NCBI RefSeq assembly: GCF_003063295.1
Contig: NZ_MUXF01000004.1
Span: 1 to 64,000 of the forward strand
Direction of reading: 5' to 3'
DNA from: Arcobacter lacus
GTDB taxonomy: Bacteria > Campylobacterota > Campylobacteria > Campylobacterales > Arcobacteraceae
DNA: 64,000 nt
Shown: piece after piece, positions 8,308 to 17,213 of the stretch
How positions within the stretch are numbered: position 1 is the stretch's first letter
How the letters are laid out: each line of letters begins with the position of its first letter
Program-made: the position numbers and the translations under genes
The notes under the pieces: generated by a model
Seen by the model: only the letters and a program-made list of their open reading frames with translations
Told to the model about the DNA's origin: nothing
Databases searched by the model: none

Positions 8308-9236
8308 TAAGCACCTATACTATCTTTTTTTCTTTTTATTTTTTTAGTATTTGAAGATTTTGGTTTTATATTTTTTTCTATGTAATCCATTATTTTTTGA
8401 GCTATATTTATATTTGTTGATTTTTCTATTCCTTCAAGTCCTGGACTTGAATTTACTTCCATAACTAAAGGACCTCTTTTTGAAGGAATCATATCAACAC
8501 CACAAACCCCTAGTCCCATTGCCCTTGCAGCAGCTATTGCAGTTGCTTTTTCTTTTCTATTAAGCTTATAAGCTACTGCACTTCCACCTTGATGTAAGTT
8601 TGACCTAAAGTCTCCTTCTGCACCTTGTCTTTTCATTGCACCAACAACTTCATTATCTACAATAAAAGCTCGTATATCTGTACCATTTGCTTCTTCAATA
8701 TACTCTTGAACAAGTAAATTCACATCCATTCCATAAAAAGCATCAAGAACTGATTTAGCAGCTTTTTTACTATCAACTAAAACAACTCCAACACCTTGAG
8801 TTCCTTCTAAAATTTTTAAAACTAAAGGTGCTCCTCCACTTAAAGCAATAACATCTTTAGCATTTGATTTATTTGAAGCGAAAACTGTTCTTGGTAAATC
8901 CACATCATTTTTTGATAAAACTTGTAAACTTCTAAGTTTATCTCTACTTCTTGTAAGTGCTAGATTTCCTGTTGTACTAAATACATCTTGCATTTCAAAG
9001 TGTCTTACCATTGCTGCACCATAAAAAGTTTTACTTGCACCAATTCTAGGGATTATTGCATCAGGAATTGGTAATAATTTTCCTTCATAATTCACAAGTA
9101 ATTCACCTTTCATAATCTCAATTGTACATTTTAAATAGTCTATTACTTTTACTTCCCAACCTTTTGCAGTTGCCTCTTCTAATAATCTTTTTGTTGAATA
9201 CAAATTTTCATTTCTTGATAAGATATAGATTCGCAT
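8307..9236 (-). CDS. rimK: RimK-type ATP-grasp ligase (ribosomal protein S6--L-glutamate ligase)
   Basis: 309 aa. ATP-grasp family with the RimK order: N-terminal alpha/beta domain (IYILSRNENLYSTKRL), central ATP-binding part (PLVLKILEGTQGVGVVLVDS, about 146-165), and the metal/ATP site near VMEVNSSPGLEGIE (about 268-281). RimK adds glutamates to the C-terminus of S6; relatives modify other peptides. It lies 11 bases downstream of a RimB-type protease gene, the same pairing as the rim operon of Pseudomonas. A short basic C-terminal tail (KPKSSNTKKIKRKKDS) extends past the domain. Confidence 0.9.
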   Translation of the reverse strand: MRIYILSRNENLYSTKRLLEEATAKGWEVKVIDYLKCTIEIMKGELLVNYEGKLLPIPDAIIPRIGASKTFYGAAMVRHFEMQDVFSTTGNLALTRSRDKLRSLQVLSKNDVDLPRTVFASNKSNAKDVIALSGGAPLVLKILEGTQGVGVVLVDSKKAAKSVLDAFYGMDVNLLVQEYIEEANGTDIRAFIVDNEVVGAMKRQGAEGDFRSNLHQGGSAVAYKLNRKEKATAIAAARAMGLGVCGVDMIPSKRGPLVMEVNSSPGLEGIEKSTNINIAQKIMDYIEKNIKPKSSNTKKIKRKKDSIGA

Positions 9237-9247
9237 ATTATTACCTT

Positions 9248-9670
9248 TTAATTAACCTTTGATAAATACTCTTTTGAAACATCAACTAAAAAACGATTTG
9301 TTAAAAACTTTCTTCCAATTAACATCGGATATTTCATATCTGAACGATCTGTTAAAGATATAACTGTTTTATAATTTTTTCCAAAAAATGAAACCATAAC
9401 TTGAATTGACGCTCTTAATTGGATCACTCCATTTGAACTTTTAACTTTTTTTAATTTATAAAGAGGCATTTTTATTTTTTTACCATGGTAAGCTGGATGA
9501 ACTTCATCTAACAAAGAAAAGTGGACAAACTTTTCATCATCAATAAAAATATCATCACAATGTAGTGAATTTGAATCTGCACCAGTGTCTATTTTAGCAT
9601 CTAGTCCATAAAGTTCTAAATCTAAAATATCTATAACTTCTCTTCTTCCAATAACTTTCATTTGTGACAT
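9248..9670 (-). CDS. RimB-type retropepsin-like / ATP-dependent zinc protease family protein
   Basis: 140 aa. Contains the retropepsin-like DTGADSNSLHCDD motif (about 28-40) and ends with a conserved PMLIGRKFL segment, as in the RimB/'ATP-dependent zinc protease' family (formerly DUF785). These single-domain aspartyl-protease-like proteins are typically encoded beside rimK and in Pseudomonas tune RimK activity. Start chosen at ATG 9670, which has AGAGG upstream. It is co-oriented with rimK (11-base gap) and preceded 49 bases upstream by a 74-aa gene. Confidence 0.8.
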   Translation of the reverse strand: MSQMKVIGRREVIDILDLELYGLDAKIDTGADSNSLHCDDIFIDDEKFVHFSLLDEVHPAYHGKKIKMPLYKLKKVKSSNGVIQLRASIQVMVSFFGKNYKTVISLTDRSDMKYPMLIGRKFLTNRFLVDVSKEYLSKVN

Positions 9671-9719
9671 AATTTACCTCTTTAATAAAGGTTATTATAT
9701 CACAAAAGATTTTTTTAGG

Positions 9720-9944
9720 CTATTTCTTACTATCGCTAGCTTTTTGTAAAATAGCAATAACTTCTTCTAAATTTTCATAAGGAATATGTGCTTTCCATTG
9801 AACATCTATCCCATTTAATGAAACACCAATGCTTACGATATCTTCTGTATCTTTTCCATAAGGCTCTGTTACATTAGAGATTGTTATTTTTCCTTTTTTT
9901 GTACCCGCTAATGCTAATGTTCCAATTTCTGTAATAACTGACAT
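9720..9944 (-). CDS. Conserved-looking small protein, unknown function
   Basis: 74 aa, strong AGGAGAG ribosome site before ATG 9944. No signal peptide or membrane segment. The composition suggests a small beta-rich domain (ITEIGTLALAGTKKGKITIS) followed by one helix (YENLEEVIAILQKAS). It precedes the RimB/RimK pair in the same orientation with a 49-base gap. In Pseudomonas fluorescens a small protein (RimA) precedes RimB and RimK, but I see no sequence basis for homology and call it only a positional analogue. Confidence 0.6.
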   Translation of the reverse strand: MSVITEIGTLALAGTKKGKITISNVTEPYGKDTEDIVSIGVSLNGIDVQWKAHIPYENLEEVIAILQKASDSKK

Positions 9945-10005
9945 ATTTCTCTCCTTTAATAAATATTTTTAAATTGTACAAAAATAAGCTTTTGTTTAAT
10001 TAAAA

Positions 10006-11376
10006 CTATTCGATATTTAAAGAAGGTTCAGCTAAATAAAAACCTTGAAACTCATCAACGCCCATTTCCAAAAGTAAATCTAAGATCTCTTTTGAGTGTA
10101 CATATTCAGCAATAGTTTGAATATTTAATGCCTTAGAAAAAGCAATAATTGATTTTACAATTTCATAAGAATTTTTATCTATATCTATATGCTTTATTAA
10201 AGAACTATCAATTTTTAAATAATCAGGTCTTATTCTCATAATTCTTATAAAGTTTGAATAACCTGTTCCAAAATCATCAATTGCAATTTTTACACCATGC
10301 TTTTTATACTTTGAAATAAACTCTTCCAAATGTTCATAATCAGAAATATAATCACTTTCTAAAATTTCAAAGATTATTCTCTCTTTATCTTTTTTCTCTA
10401 ACTTATCCATTTTATTATCTAAAAACTCTATAAATTCATGATTTAAAATATCTTTAAAACTTATATTTAAAGATACTTGTTTCTTAGTTTTTGACAAATT
10501 ATCAAATGTTTTTGAAATGATTATATGAGATAACTGTAAATACTGTTTAGTTTTGAAAGATACTGATAAAAAAAGATTCGGTGTAAAATATATCACTTTA
10601 TCATTTTCATCTATATCTCTGATTCTCATCAAAGTTTCATATTTTACAATCTCTTGATTTCTATCAAAAATTGGTTGATAAAATGGTATTACATTGTTTT
10701 CTACAATAGCTTTTTGTATTTTTTCTCGCCAATAAATAGATTTTTTAACAACTTCTTTTGTATCAATTTCATTATTATAAACAAGAAATCTTTGATTCGT
10801 TTTTTTTGCTTTTTTTAGTGCAATTGCAGCTGTTCTAACTGGTTCTTCTTGAACAATAGAAATTCCTAGTGTCATACTAATTAAAACATCAATATCTAAT
10901 TTTTCAATATGAACTAATTTATTTTTAAATGTTAAAATCAAATCACTAATAAATGCTTCAAATTCAAAAAATGGCATATTATCTTTATCTAATAAACAAA
11001 AAATATCTCCACTTAATCTATAAGCACTTACATTATATTTTTTTTCAAAACCTTTTAAAATTTTTGCAATTTCAACTAAAACTAGTTCAGCAGAAACAAA
11101 TCCATAAAGTTCATTGATATCACCAAAAGAGTCTAAATCAAGTAAAACAATTGAGATAAATTCTCCATGCTTTACATCACTATCTAAAGCAACTCTGTTT
11201 TTTAAACCAGTTAATTTATCAACGCACAATTTATCTTCTATCTCTTTTACTTTAAGGACTATTTCTCTTTCATACCCTTTTCTAGTTTTTATTACTAAAT
11301 ATATGATAAAAGATAAAATTCCAAATAAAGCTATGAAAAAAATAAATATATTATAATTTTCCAATTCTTTGCCCAA
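10006..11376 (-). CDS. Membrane-anchored protein with degenerate GGDEF and probable active EAL domain
   Basis: 456 aa. One N-terminal membrane helix (about 10-30), a GGDEF-type domain (50-205) and an EAL domain (215-456). The GGDEF signature reads SGDIF (122-126), so cyclase activity is unlikely. In the EAL domain, EAL itself is ETL (247-249) but the catalytic Glu is kept. Other metal and substrate residues are visible: N304, E340, DDFGTGYSN (from 367), K388, a late Glu in AEYVHS, and Gln in FQGFYLAEP. It is therefore a likely c-di-GMP phosphodiesterase at the inner membrane. It lacks the periplasmic and HAMP domains expected of LapD. The start overlaps the end of psd by 26 bases. Confidence 0.85.
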   Translation of the reverse strand: MGKELENYNIFIFFIALFGILSFIIYLVIKTRKGYEREIVLKVKEIEDKLCVDKLTGLKNRVALDSDVKHGEFISIVLLDLDSFGDINELYGFVSAELVLVEIAKILKGFEKKYNVSAYRLSGDIFCLLDKDNMPFFEFEAFISDLILTFKNKLVHIEKLDIDVLISMTLGISIVQEEPVRTAAIALKKAKKTNQRFLVYNNEIDTKEVVKKSIYWREKIQKAIVENNVIPFYQPIFDRNQEIVKYETLMRIRDIDENDKVIYFTPNLFLSVSFKTKQYLQLSHIIISKTFDNLSKTKKQVSLNISFKDILNHEFIEFLDNKMDKLEKKDKERIIFEILESDYISDYEHLEEFISKYKKHGVKIAIDDFGTGYSNFIRIMRIRPDYLKIDSSLIKHIDIDKNSYEIVKSIIAFSKALNIQTIAEYVHSKEILDLLLEMGVDEFQGFYLAEPSLNIE

Positions 11377-12154
11377 ATTTTACATTTTGATTTAATAAAT
11401 CATCAATTTGAACACTATCTTTTTCCCAAATCATAACAACAGTTGAACCCATTTTAAAATATCCTAAACATTCACCTTTTGTTATTTCGATATTGTCATA
11501 ATTATAAACTTTTATCTCTTTAGCATCTTTATTTGTTTCTACTCTATTTTCAAATTCAAATACCATCTGTCCTACATTTAGTGCACCTACAAATACCATA
11601 TAAAAAAGTTTTCCGCTATTTTCACACTCTAATATAACTCTTTCATTTTGTACAAAAAGTTCAAATTCTTTGTTTAGATATTTTAAATTTACAGGATAAA
11701 GTTTACCTGGAACATGAATAAGTTTTTTTAGTTTAAAATCACAAGGGGCATGGTATCTATGATAATCTTTTGGTGATAGATAGAAATTCATAAAAGAACC
11801 ATTTTTAACTTTTTCAAAATTTTCACTACAGTAATAAGTCAGTAACTCTTCAACGCTATATTCCATTCCTTTAATTTGTAAAGCAATATCTTCTTTTAAA
11901 GTTCCACATTCTGTTATTAAACTATCTGTTGGAGAAATAATAGAATCTTTATTTTTATCTATTTCTCTTTTAATTATTAACTCTCTTGTAAATAATTCAT
12001 TTAAAGATTTATAATATCTAGGATGTTTAAACTCAATCATATTCAACTTCATTAGCTTTACGTAACTTAAATTTATAATTTTTTGGATAGGAGAAGGGAA
12101 CTCTTTTTTTGCAAATTTTCCAAAATATTGAGACATTAGATTTGAGATGTGCAT
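11351..12154 (-). CDS. psd: Phosphatidylserine decarboxylase proenzyme
   Basis: 267 aa. Family landmarks: FYLSPKDYHRYHAPCDF with catalytic Asp/His, FVGALNVGQM, and the autocleavage triplet in KMGSTVVMIW. Cleavage at Gly-Ser yields the beta chain and the pyruvoyl-capped alpha chain. The enzyme makes phosphatidylethanolamine from phosphatidylserine at the inner membrane. The motif is MGST rather than the usual LGST, but the Gly-Ser-Thr core is intact. It is the first gene before the EAL protein, with overlapping reading frames (26 bases). The divergent neighbour is a small Cys-rich protein. Confidence 0.92.
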   Translation of the reverse strand: MHISNLMSQYFGKFAKKEFPSPIQKIINLSYVKLMKLNMIEFKHPRYYKSLNELFTRELIIKREIDKNKDSIISPTDSLITECGTLKEDIALQIKGMEYSVEELLTYYCSENFEKVKNGSFMNFYLSPKDYHRYHAPCDFKLKKLIHVPGKLYPVNLKYLNKEFELFVQNERVILECENSGKLFYMVFVGALNVGQMVFEFENRVETNKDAKEIKVYNYDNIEITKGECLGYFKMGSTVVMIWEKDSVQIDDLLNQNVKFGQRIGKL

Positions 12155-12259
12155 TATCTGCCTTTTTAAAATTTATTAACTAATATTTTATCTTTTTTTA
12201 CTTCTTAAATTGCTTTAATAAATTTTTTGATACTCTTTGTTTTTTATTTAAGGATATTT

Positions 12260-12502
12260 ATGTATAAAATTGTTGTACAAGATAGATGCAGCTGTTTTCA
12301 GAAAAGTGATTTAAAAAATAATTTAGAATTTAATTCAAAAGATGACGCTTTACTAAAAGCTATTGAAATAAAAAATATTATGAATAGTAAATTTTGTAAA
12401 AAACATCATTTTGAAATCCAAGAAATGTTTAATAATTTTGTAATCAAATTTTATCAAGAAGAACAAAAAACTTACTGCTGTGGAAATGGTTGTTGTATGT
12501 AA
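12260..12502 (+). CDS. Small Cys-rich protein, unknown function
   Basis: 80 aa. I place the start at ATG 12260, 6 bases after AAGGAT, rather than at the upstream in-frame codon near 12227, which would add an implausible stretch. It has cysteines in an early CSC (about 9-11), a mid FCKKHH, and a tail CCGNGCCM. The clustered Cys plus HH resemble metal-binding or thiol-chemistry proteins, but no family is recognised. The last codons lie inside a perfect terminator hairpin (12484-12511). It is an independent gene between psd and mltA. Confidence 0.65.
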   Translation: MYKIVVQDRCSCFQKSDLKNNLEFNSKDDALLKAIEIKNIMNSKFCKKHHFEIQEMFNNFVIKFYQEEQKTYCCGNGCCM

Positions 12503-12511
12503 CAACCATTT
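12484..12511. terminator. Terminator overlapping the 3' end of the Cys-rich gene
   Basis: Perfect 11-base arms (12484-12494 AAATGGTTGTT, and 12501-12511) flank the loop GTATGT. The stop codon straddles the loop and right arm. TCTAATTTTT follows on the plus strand. It separates this gene from convergent mltA. Confidence 0.8.
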
Positions 12512-12512
12512 T

Positions 12513-13604
12513 CTAATTTTTAGGTAGAAGAATATACATTTTGCCTTTTTCTTTCATTCGTCCAGCATATTCGAAAGCATCTTTTCCAAATCCCCAAAAA
12601 AAGTCAGCTCTAATTTCACCTTTAATCGCTCCACCAACATCAGCTGCAACCATCATCTGATTTATTGGCTCTTTTGAAACTGGATTTTGTGTATTTAAAA
12701 ATACAGGTGTTCCTAAAGGAATATAACTTCTATCAACTGCAATATTTCTTTGTGCAGTTAATACTGTATTTAAAGCTCCTGTTGCACCTTGATTAGCAAC
12801 TTTAAAAAATATATAACTCTCATTTAGATTAAAAATATAGTCCATTTTTGAAGGATTTTTTATAAAAAATTGTTTCATTGATTGAACAGACATTTCATCT
12901 TTTGTCATAAGTCCTTGATTTATCAAATATCCACCAATACTTGTATATGCTCTTCCATTTTGCTCAGCATAAGCAACATTTATTAATTTCCCATTATCAA
13001 GCTGGATTTTTCCAGAACCTTGGATATGAAGGAAAAACAGATCAAATTTATCATCTACATAAGCTATAACTTCAAGATTTGGGTTATTTGGATTTGATTC
13101 TATCTCTTTTCTTGTATCATAAGGAACTATTTTTTTACCAACCATTTTTCCTCTAGATTTATAACCTTCTAAATTTGCACTATCCGATGTTATTAAATTT
13201 TTTGGTATTTTATAAACTGGATATTTATATCTAGCACTTTTTTTTAAACTACCATATAAAAGTGGTTCATAATATCCTGTAATTGTTCCTTCATCATGTG
13301 AATTACTATCATAAAGTTTGTATGGTTGAAAATTTACTATAAAAAATTTTCTTCCATCAGTCTCATATTGAGCTTTTTGGCATACATTTTTAAATTGTTC
13401 ATATTTTTTTGATTTTTGACAATCTTTTTTAAAAACTTCTAAAGCATAATTTAAATCATCTTCAAAAAAACCTTTTATCTGGGCAAAAGAAACTGGTTCC
13501 ATTCTATTTTTAACTTCTTTTTTTTCTTCTTCAAAAACCTCTTTTTTAGTAGAACATCCTGTAACCAAAAAAGTTAAAAATAGAATAAGTATTAAGCTTT
13601 TCAT
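12513..13604 (-). CDS. mltA: Membrane-bound lytic murein transglycosylase A (lipoprotein)
   Basis: 363 aa. A lipoprotein signal (FLTFLVTGCSTKK, Cys17) is followed by the MltA barrel. Landmarks: GTITGYYEPLLYGS (about 102-115), FLHIQGSGKIQL, and the C-terminal 3D-like part PVFLNTQ...MVAADVGGAIKGEIRADFFWG with the catalytic Asp in AADVGGAI. It cleaves peptidoglycan glycan strands with 1,6-anhydro-ring formation, anchored to the outer membrane. It is convergent with the Cys-rich gene and 63 bases downstream of dnaK. Confidence 0.92.
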   Translation of the reverse strand: MKSLILILFLTFLVTGCSTKKEVFEEEKKEVKNRMEPVSFAQIKGFFEDDLNYALEVFKKDCQKSKKYEQFKNVCQKAQYETDGRKFFIVNFQPYKLYDSNSHDEGTITGYYEPLLYGSLKKSARYKYPVYKIPKNLITSDSANLEGYKSRGKMVGKKIVPYDTRKEIESNPNNPNLEVIAYVDDKFDLFFLHIQGSGKIQLDNGKLINVAYAEQNGRAYTSIGGYLINQGLMTKDEMSVQSMKQFFIKNPSKMDYIFNLNESYIFFKVANQGATGALNTVLTAQRNIAVDRSYIPLGTPVFLNTQNPVSKEPINQMMVAADVGGAIKGEIRADFFWGFGKDAFEYAGRMKEKGKMYILLPKN

Positions 13605-13667
13605 AAAATATAACTAAGAAAAACAAAAATAAGTAAAATAAATATAGTTTGCATGAAGCAGAGTTCC

Positions 13668-15551
13668 TTACTCTACTTCAGCATCGATAACATCATCGTC
13701 ATCTTTTTTTGCTTTTTGGTTTGGTTGAGCTTCGCCTTGTCCTTGCTCTTTTTTATACATAGCTTCTGCTAATTTATGAGATTTATCAGTTAAAGTTTTT
13801 AATTTTTCTTCAATTTGTTCTTTTGTTGCATTTTCATCTTTTAAAGTCTCTTCTAAATCAGCTGCTGCATCAATAATAGCTTTTTTCTCATCTTCAGAAA
13901 TTGCATTTTCATTCTCTTCTAAAGTTTTTCTTGTACTATGTAATAGTGCATCTGCTTGATTTCTTACTTCAATAACTGCTTTTTTCTTAGCATCAGCTTC
14001 TTTGTTTGCTTCTGCTTCTGCAACCATTTTTTCAATTTCTGCATCACTTAGTCCTGATGAACCTGAAATTGTAATTTTGTTTTCTTTTCCAGTTCCTTTA
14101 TCTTTTGCACTTACATTTAAAACACCATTTGCATCAATATCAAATGTTACTTCAATTTGAGGAACTCCTCTTGGAGCTGCTGGAATATCAGAAAGTTCAA
14201 ACATACCTAAAGATTTATTATCTTTTGCAAACTCTCTTTCACCTTGGCACACATGAATAGAAACAGCAGGTTGATTATCGTCAGCTGTTGAGAAAACTTG
14301 TGATTTTTTAACAGGAATTGTTGTACCTTTATCAATAAGTTTTGTCATAACTCCACCTAAAGTTTCAATTCCAAGTGAAAGTGGTGTAACATCTAGTAAA
14401 AGAACATCTTTAACATCACCTCTTAAAACTCCAGCTTGAACTGCAGCACCAGCAGCTACAACTTCATCAGGATTTACACCTTTATTTAAATCTTTTCCAA
14501 AGAATTCTTTAACTATTTGATTTGCTTTTGGAAGTCTTGTACTTCCTCCAACCATGATAATTTCATCGATGTCACCTTTACTTAATCCTGCTTCTTTAAG
14601 AGCTATTTTAATATGGTCTAAAGTTTCATCAATTAGTTTTTCAGTCATAGATTCAAATTTTGCTCTAGTTAAAGATTTAACTAAGTGAATTGGTCCTGCA
14701 TTTCCCATAGAAATAAATGGTAAATTAATCTCTGTTGATTCAGCAGATGAAAGCTCTTTTTTAGCATTTTCAGCAGCATCTTTTAATCTTTGTAATGCCA
14801 TTTTGTCATTTTTAATATCAAAACCATTTTCATCTTTGAACTCTTTTGCTAACCAATCAATAATTGCGTTATCAAAATCATCTCCACCTAAGAATGCATT
14901 TCCATCAGTTGAAAGTACTTCAAATGTTCCATCACCAATTTCTAAAACAGTAACGTCAAAAGTTCCTCCACCTAAATCGTAAACTAAAACTTTTTCTTCA
15001 CCTTTTTTATCTAAACCATAAGCAAGTGAAGCTGCCGTTGGTTCATTGATAATTCTTAATACATTAAGACCTGCAATTGTTCCAGCTTCTTGAGTAGCTT
15101 TTCTTTGTGCATCATTAAAATATGCAGGAACAGTAATAACTGCATCTGTAACTTTATCACCTAAATACTCTTCCGCATCAGCTTTTAATTTTCCTAAAAT
15201 TTTTGCAGAAATTTCTTGAGGAGTGTAAACTTTTCCAGCGATTTCAACTGCTGCTGCACCGTTTCTATCAACAATTTTATAACCTACTTTTGATTGAGCT
15301 TCTTTTGCATTTGGCTCATTCATCATAAGTCCCATAATTCTTTTAATAGAATAAATAGTTTTTTCTGGGTTTGTTATTGCTTGTCTTTTAGCTGGATCAC
15401 CAACTAAAACTTCACCTTTATCTGTATATGCAACGATAGATGGAGTTGTATTTTTCCCCTCTTTATTTGGGATAATTTTTGCTTCACCATTTTCATAAAC
15501 AGCAACACAAGAGTTTGTTGTTCCTAAATCTATTCCAATTACTTTACTCAT
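13668..15551 (-). CDS. dnaK: Chaperone protein DnaK (Hsp70)
   Basis: 627 aa, normal length. N-terminal ATPase domain starts [16 protein letters not shown]. Further Hsp70 signatures are [15 protein letters not shown] (about 195-209) and [12 protein letters not shown]. The substrate-binding domain begins around 380 ([14 protein letters not shown]), followed by a helical lid. The acidic tail ends [11 protein letters not shown]. It works with GrpE and DnaJ; dnaJ is not in the window. A ribosome site AAGGAC precedes ATG 15551. The 188-base gap from grpE holds two RNA hairpins (15605-15665), unusual inside an otherwise tight operon. Heat-shock control comes from the CIRCE site upstream of hrcA unless dnaK also has its own promoter in that gap. 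Confidence 0.97.
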   Translation of the reverse strand: MSKVIGIDLGTTNSCVAVYENGEAKIIPNKEGKNTTPSIVAYTDKGEVLVGDPAKRQAITNPEKTIYSIKRIMGLMMNEPNAKEAQSKVGYKIVDRNGAAAVEIAGKVYTPQEISAKILGKLKADAEEYLGDKVTDAVITVPAYFNDAQRKATQEAGTIAGLNVLRIINEPTAASLAYGLDKKGEEKVLVYDLGGGTFDVTVLEIGDGTFEVLSTDGNAFLGGDDFDNAIIDWLAKEFKDENGFDIKNDKMALQRLKDAAENAKKELSSAESTEINLPFISMGNAGPIHLVKSLTRAKFESMTEKLIDETLDHIKIALKEAGLSKGDIDEIIMVGGSTRLPKANQIVKEFFGKDLNKGVNPDEVVAAGAAVQAGVLRGDVKDVLLLDVTPLSLGIETLGGVMTKLIDKGTTIPVKKSQVFSTADDNQPAVSIHVCQGEREFAKDNKSLGMFELSDIPAAPRGVPQIEVTFDIDANGVLNVSAKDKGTGKENKITISGSSGLSDAEIEKMVAEAEANKEADAKKKAVIEVRNQADALLHSTRKTLEENENAISEDEKKAIIDAAADLEETLKDENATKEQIEEKLKTLTDKSHKLAEAMYKKEQGQGEAQPNQKAKKDDDDVIDAEVE

Positions 15552-15604
15552 TTTTTAGTCCTTTATTTTATTTTATAAAATTAAGGAACCTTTCATCTTT
15601 ATAT

Positions 15605-15665
15605 GTTCTTTAGCGGTTGAATAAATCCAACCTAAGAACCAATCTAAAGCACAAGAGAACTTGTG
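15605..15665 (-). promoter_or_regulatory. Two-hairpin structured leader between grpE and dnaK
   Basis: Stem 1 pairs GTTCTT (15605-15610) with AAGAAC (15634-15639) and, after a small internal loop, GGTTG (15615-15619) with CAACC (15628-15632). Stem 2 pairs CACAAG (15650-15655) with CTTGTG (15660-15665) around a 4-base loop. Neither is followed by a U-tract in the transcribed direction, so it is not a standard terminator. An RNA processing site, stabiliser or translational control element are the alternatives. Confidence 0.45.
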
Positions 15666-15739
15666 TTGATTCCTCAAGTTTTGTTTCTTATTTTAATTTT
15701 CTATTTAAATTTATAGTTTAGTGACATTACGGTCATTTT

Positions 15740-16297
15740 TTAGTTTGCTATACTTACCATTGAAGGTCTTAATAACCTATCTTTTAATACATAACCTTTT
15801 TGTAACTCTTGAACAATTTGTCCAGAATTATGTTCTGCACTATCAACTTGCATTACAGCATTATGAACATTTGGATCAAACTCACCATCAGTTTCAACTT
15901 TTGTAATATTATGTTTTTCAAAAGTTGTTACAAAGTTTTTAAGTGTAAGCTCAATTCCTTCTTTTAGTTTTTCTAAAAGCTCATTTGCATCAACATCAGC
16001 TTTAGCTGAATTTAATGCCATTTCTAAAGTATCAAGAGGTGTTAATAAATCTTTTGCAAACTTTTCACTTGCATAATCTATTGCTTGATATTTCTCTTTT
16101 TCTAATCTTTTTTTCATATTTTCAAAATCAGCATAAGCTCTTAAGAATTTTTCTTCACTCTCTTTTAATTCACTTTCAAGTTTAGCAACTTTTTCTTCTA
16201 AACTTTCAGTTTTTTGCTCAGCTTCTTCTGTTTTTATTTCTTCTTTTGTTTCAACAGTTTCTTGTTCTAAAATTTCATCTTTTTTTTCTTCACTCAC
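15740..16297 (-). CDS. grpE: Nucleotide exchange factor GrpE
   Basis: 185 aa. A charged N-terminal coiled coil (about 15-75, rich in Glu/Lys) leads into the GrpE core FLRAYADFENMKKRLEKE (about 53-70). The C-terminal beta domain has the VETDGEFDPNVHNAV signature, ending RLLRPSMVSIAN. It releases ADP from DnaK. It lies 9 bases downstream of hrcA, so it is translated from the same heat-shock transcript. Confidence 0.95.
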   Translation of the reverse strand: MSEEKKDEILEQETVETKEEIKTEEAEQKTESLEEKVAKLESELKESEEKFLRAYADFENMKKRLEKEKYQAIDYASEKFAKDLLTPLDTLEMALNSAKADVDANELLEKLKEGIELTLKNFVTTFEKHNITKVETDGEFDPNVHNAVMQVDSAEHNSGQIVQELQKGYVLKDRLLRPSMVSIAN

Positions 16298-16306
16298 ATT
16301 TAACTC

Positions 16307-17098
16307 CTAAAAATTTGTAATTTTTTCATAAAAATCTTCATAATCTTTTGGTAATTCACCAATAACCAACATCTTTACATCTTCATTATCTATTTTACAA
16401 TAATTACATATTCCAATATAATCTGCTGGTAATAGTTTATCAAAATATAAACCTTCTTTTAAATCATCTAAAATTTGACCTTTTAGAAATCTATTTATTG
16501 TATATTCATCAAAACCATAATTTAATGCTATAGATAAAAACTCTTTATAATTAAAGATTTGAAAATCTGAAGCTTGTAAACTTTGATTTATTGAGTTATA
16601 AACTTCAAAAGCACCTACATCTTTTGATATTTTTAAAATATCTTTTATATGTAAATCCATCAAATCAACTAAAAATCTATAAAGCGCTTCACTATATCTA
16701 GCACTAATCGCAAATGAAGAAAACTCTAATATCATATATCTATTTTCAACATTTATAATATTTTTTAGCCTATCAGTTTTCTCTTTTTTTATAAAAACAC
16801 TCAGTCCAATTTTAGAGGCATAATATTCTAATGCTCGTAAATTTACACCATCAATTTTAAAGTTAAGTTTTGATTTCCAATACTGTTTTAAAGCTTCATT
16901 TGTAGGCGTTCGTCCACTGCTTATATGTTCTTGTGCAAGATATCCTTCATCTCCAAGTTTTTTAAAGTAACCTCTAATAGTTGCTGGAGAAAAAGTAATA
17001 TCATACATAGATTTAAGCTGTGTTGAACCTATTGGCTCTAAATGCTCTATGTAAGCTTTAATAATAGACTGTAATAAAAACTCTTTTTTATCTATCAT
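16307..17098 (-). CDS. hrcA: Heat-inducible transcription repressor HrcA
   Basis: 263 aa from ATG 17098. A GTG at 17125 would give 272 aa but lies inside the CIRCE operator, so ATG is preferred; neither has a strong ribosome site. The N-terminal winged helix has the HrcA pattern (YIEHLEPIGSTQL, then SPATIRGYFKKLGDEGYL and SSGRTPTNEAL). The C-terminal part is divergent and short compared with Firmicutes HrcA, as is common in Campylobacterota. It represses its own operon hrcA-grpE-dnaK by binding CIRCE, found here overlapping the transcription start. Confidence 0.88.
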   Translation of the reverse strand: MIDKKEFLLQSIIKAYIEHLEPIGSTQLKSMYDITFSPATIRGYFKKLGDEGYLAQEHISSGRTPTNEALKQYWKSKLNFKIDGVNLRALEYYASKIGLSVFIKKEKTDRLKNIINVENRYMILEFSSFAISARYSEALYRFLVDLMDLHIKDILKISKDVGAFEVYNSINQSLQASDFQIFNYKEFLSIALNYGFDEYTINRFLKGQILDDLKEGLYFDKLLPADYIGICNYCKIDNEDVKMLVIGELPKDYEDFYEKITNF

Positions 17099-17118
17099 AA
17101 AACGACCATTTTGTAAAT

Positions 17119-17145
17119 TTAGCACTCTATATCTTAAACTGCTAA
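17119..17145 (-). promoter_or_regulatory. CIRCE operator (HrcA binding site)
   Basis: TTAGCACTC (17119-17127), a 9-base spacer, then AACTGCTAA (17137-17145). The consensus is TTAGCACTC-N9-GAGTGCTAA: the left half is perfect and the right half matches 7 of 9. It lies between the hrcA promoter and start codon, covering the expected transcription start, which is the classical autoregulation layout. Confidence 0.88.
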
Positions 17146-17148
17146 AGA

Positions 17149-17178
17149 ATTATAACTTATTGAGTCTATATTTGTCAA
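17149..17178 (-). promoter_or_regulatory. Sigma-70 promoter of hrcA-grpE-dnaK
   Basis: On the minus strand TTGACA (17173-17178) and TATAAT (17149-17154), both perfect consensus, are separated by 18 bases. The CIRCE element starts just downstream. Perfect -35 boxes are rare in this phylum, so this should be a strong promoter held down by HrcA. Confidence 0.8.
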
Positions 17179-17213
17179 GTGTTTTTTATAAATAGTTTAA
17201 AAAAGCTATTTTT

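Noticed and set aside
10006-11376. LapD receptor for the adhesin system
   Set aside because: It has one membrane helix and no periplasmic or HAMP domain, so it does not have the LapD layout.
17099-17125. GTG start of hrcA inside CIRCE
   Set aside because: It would place the operator in the coding region; ATG 17098 gives a normal HrcA N-terminus.
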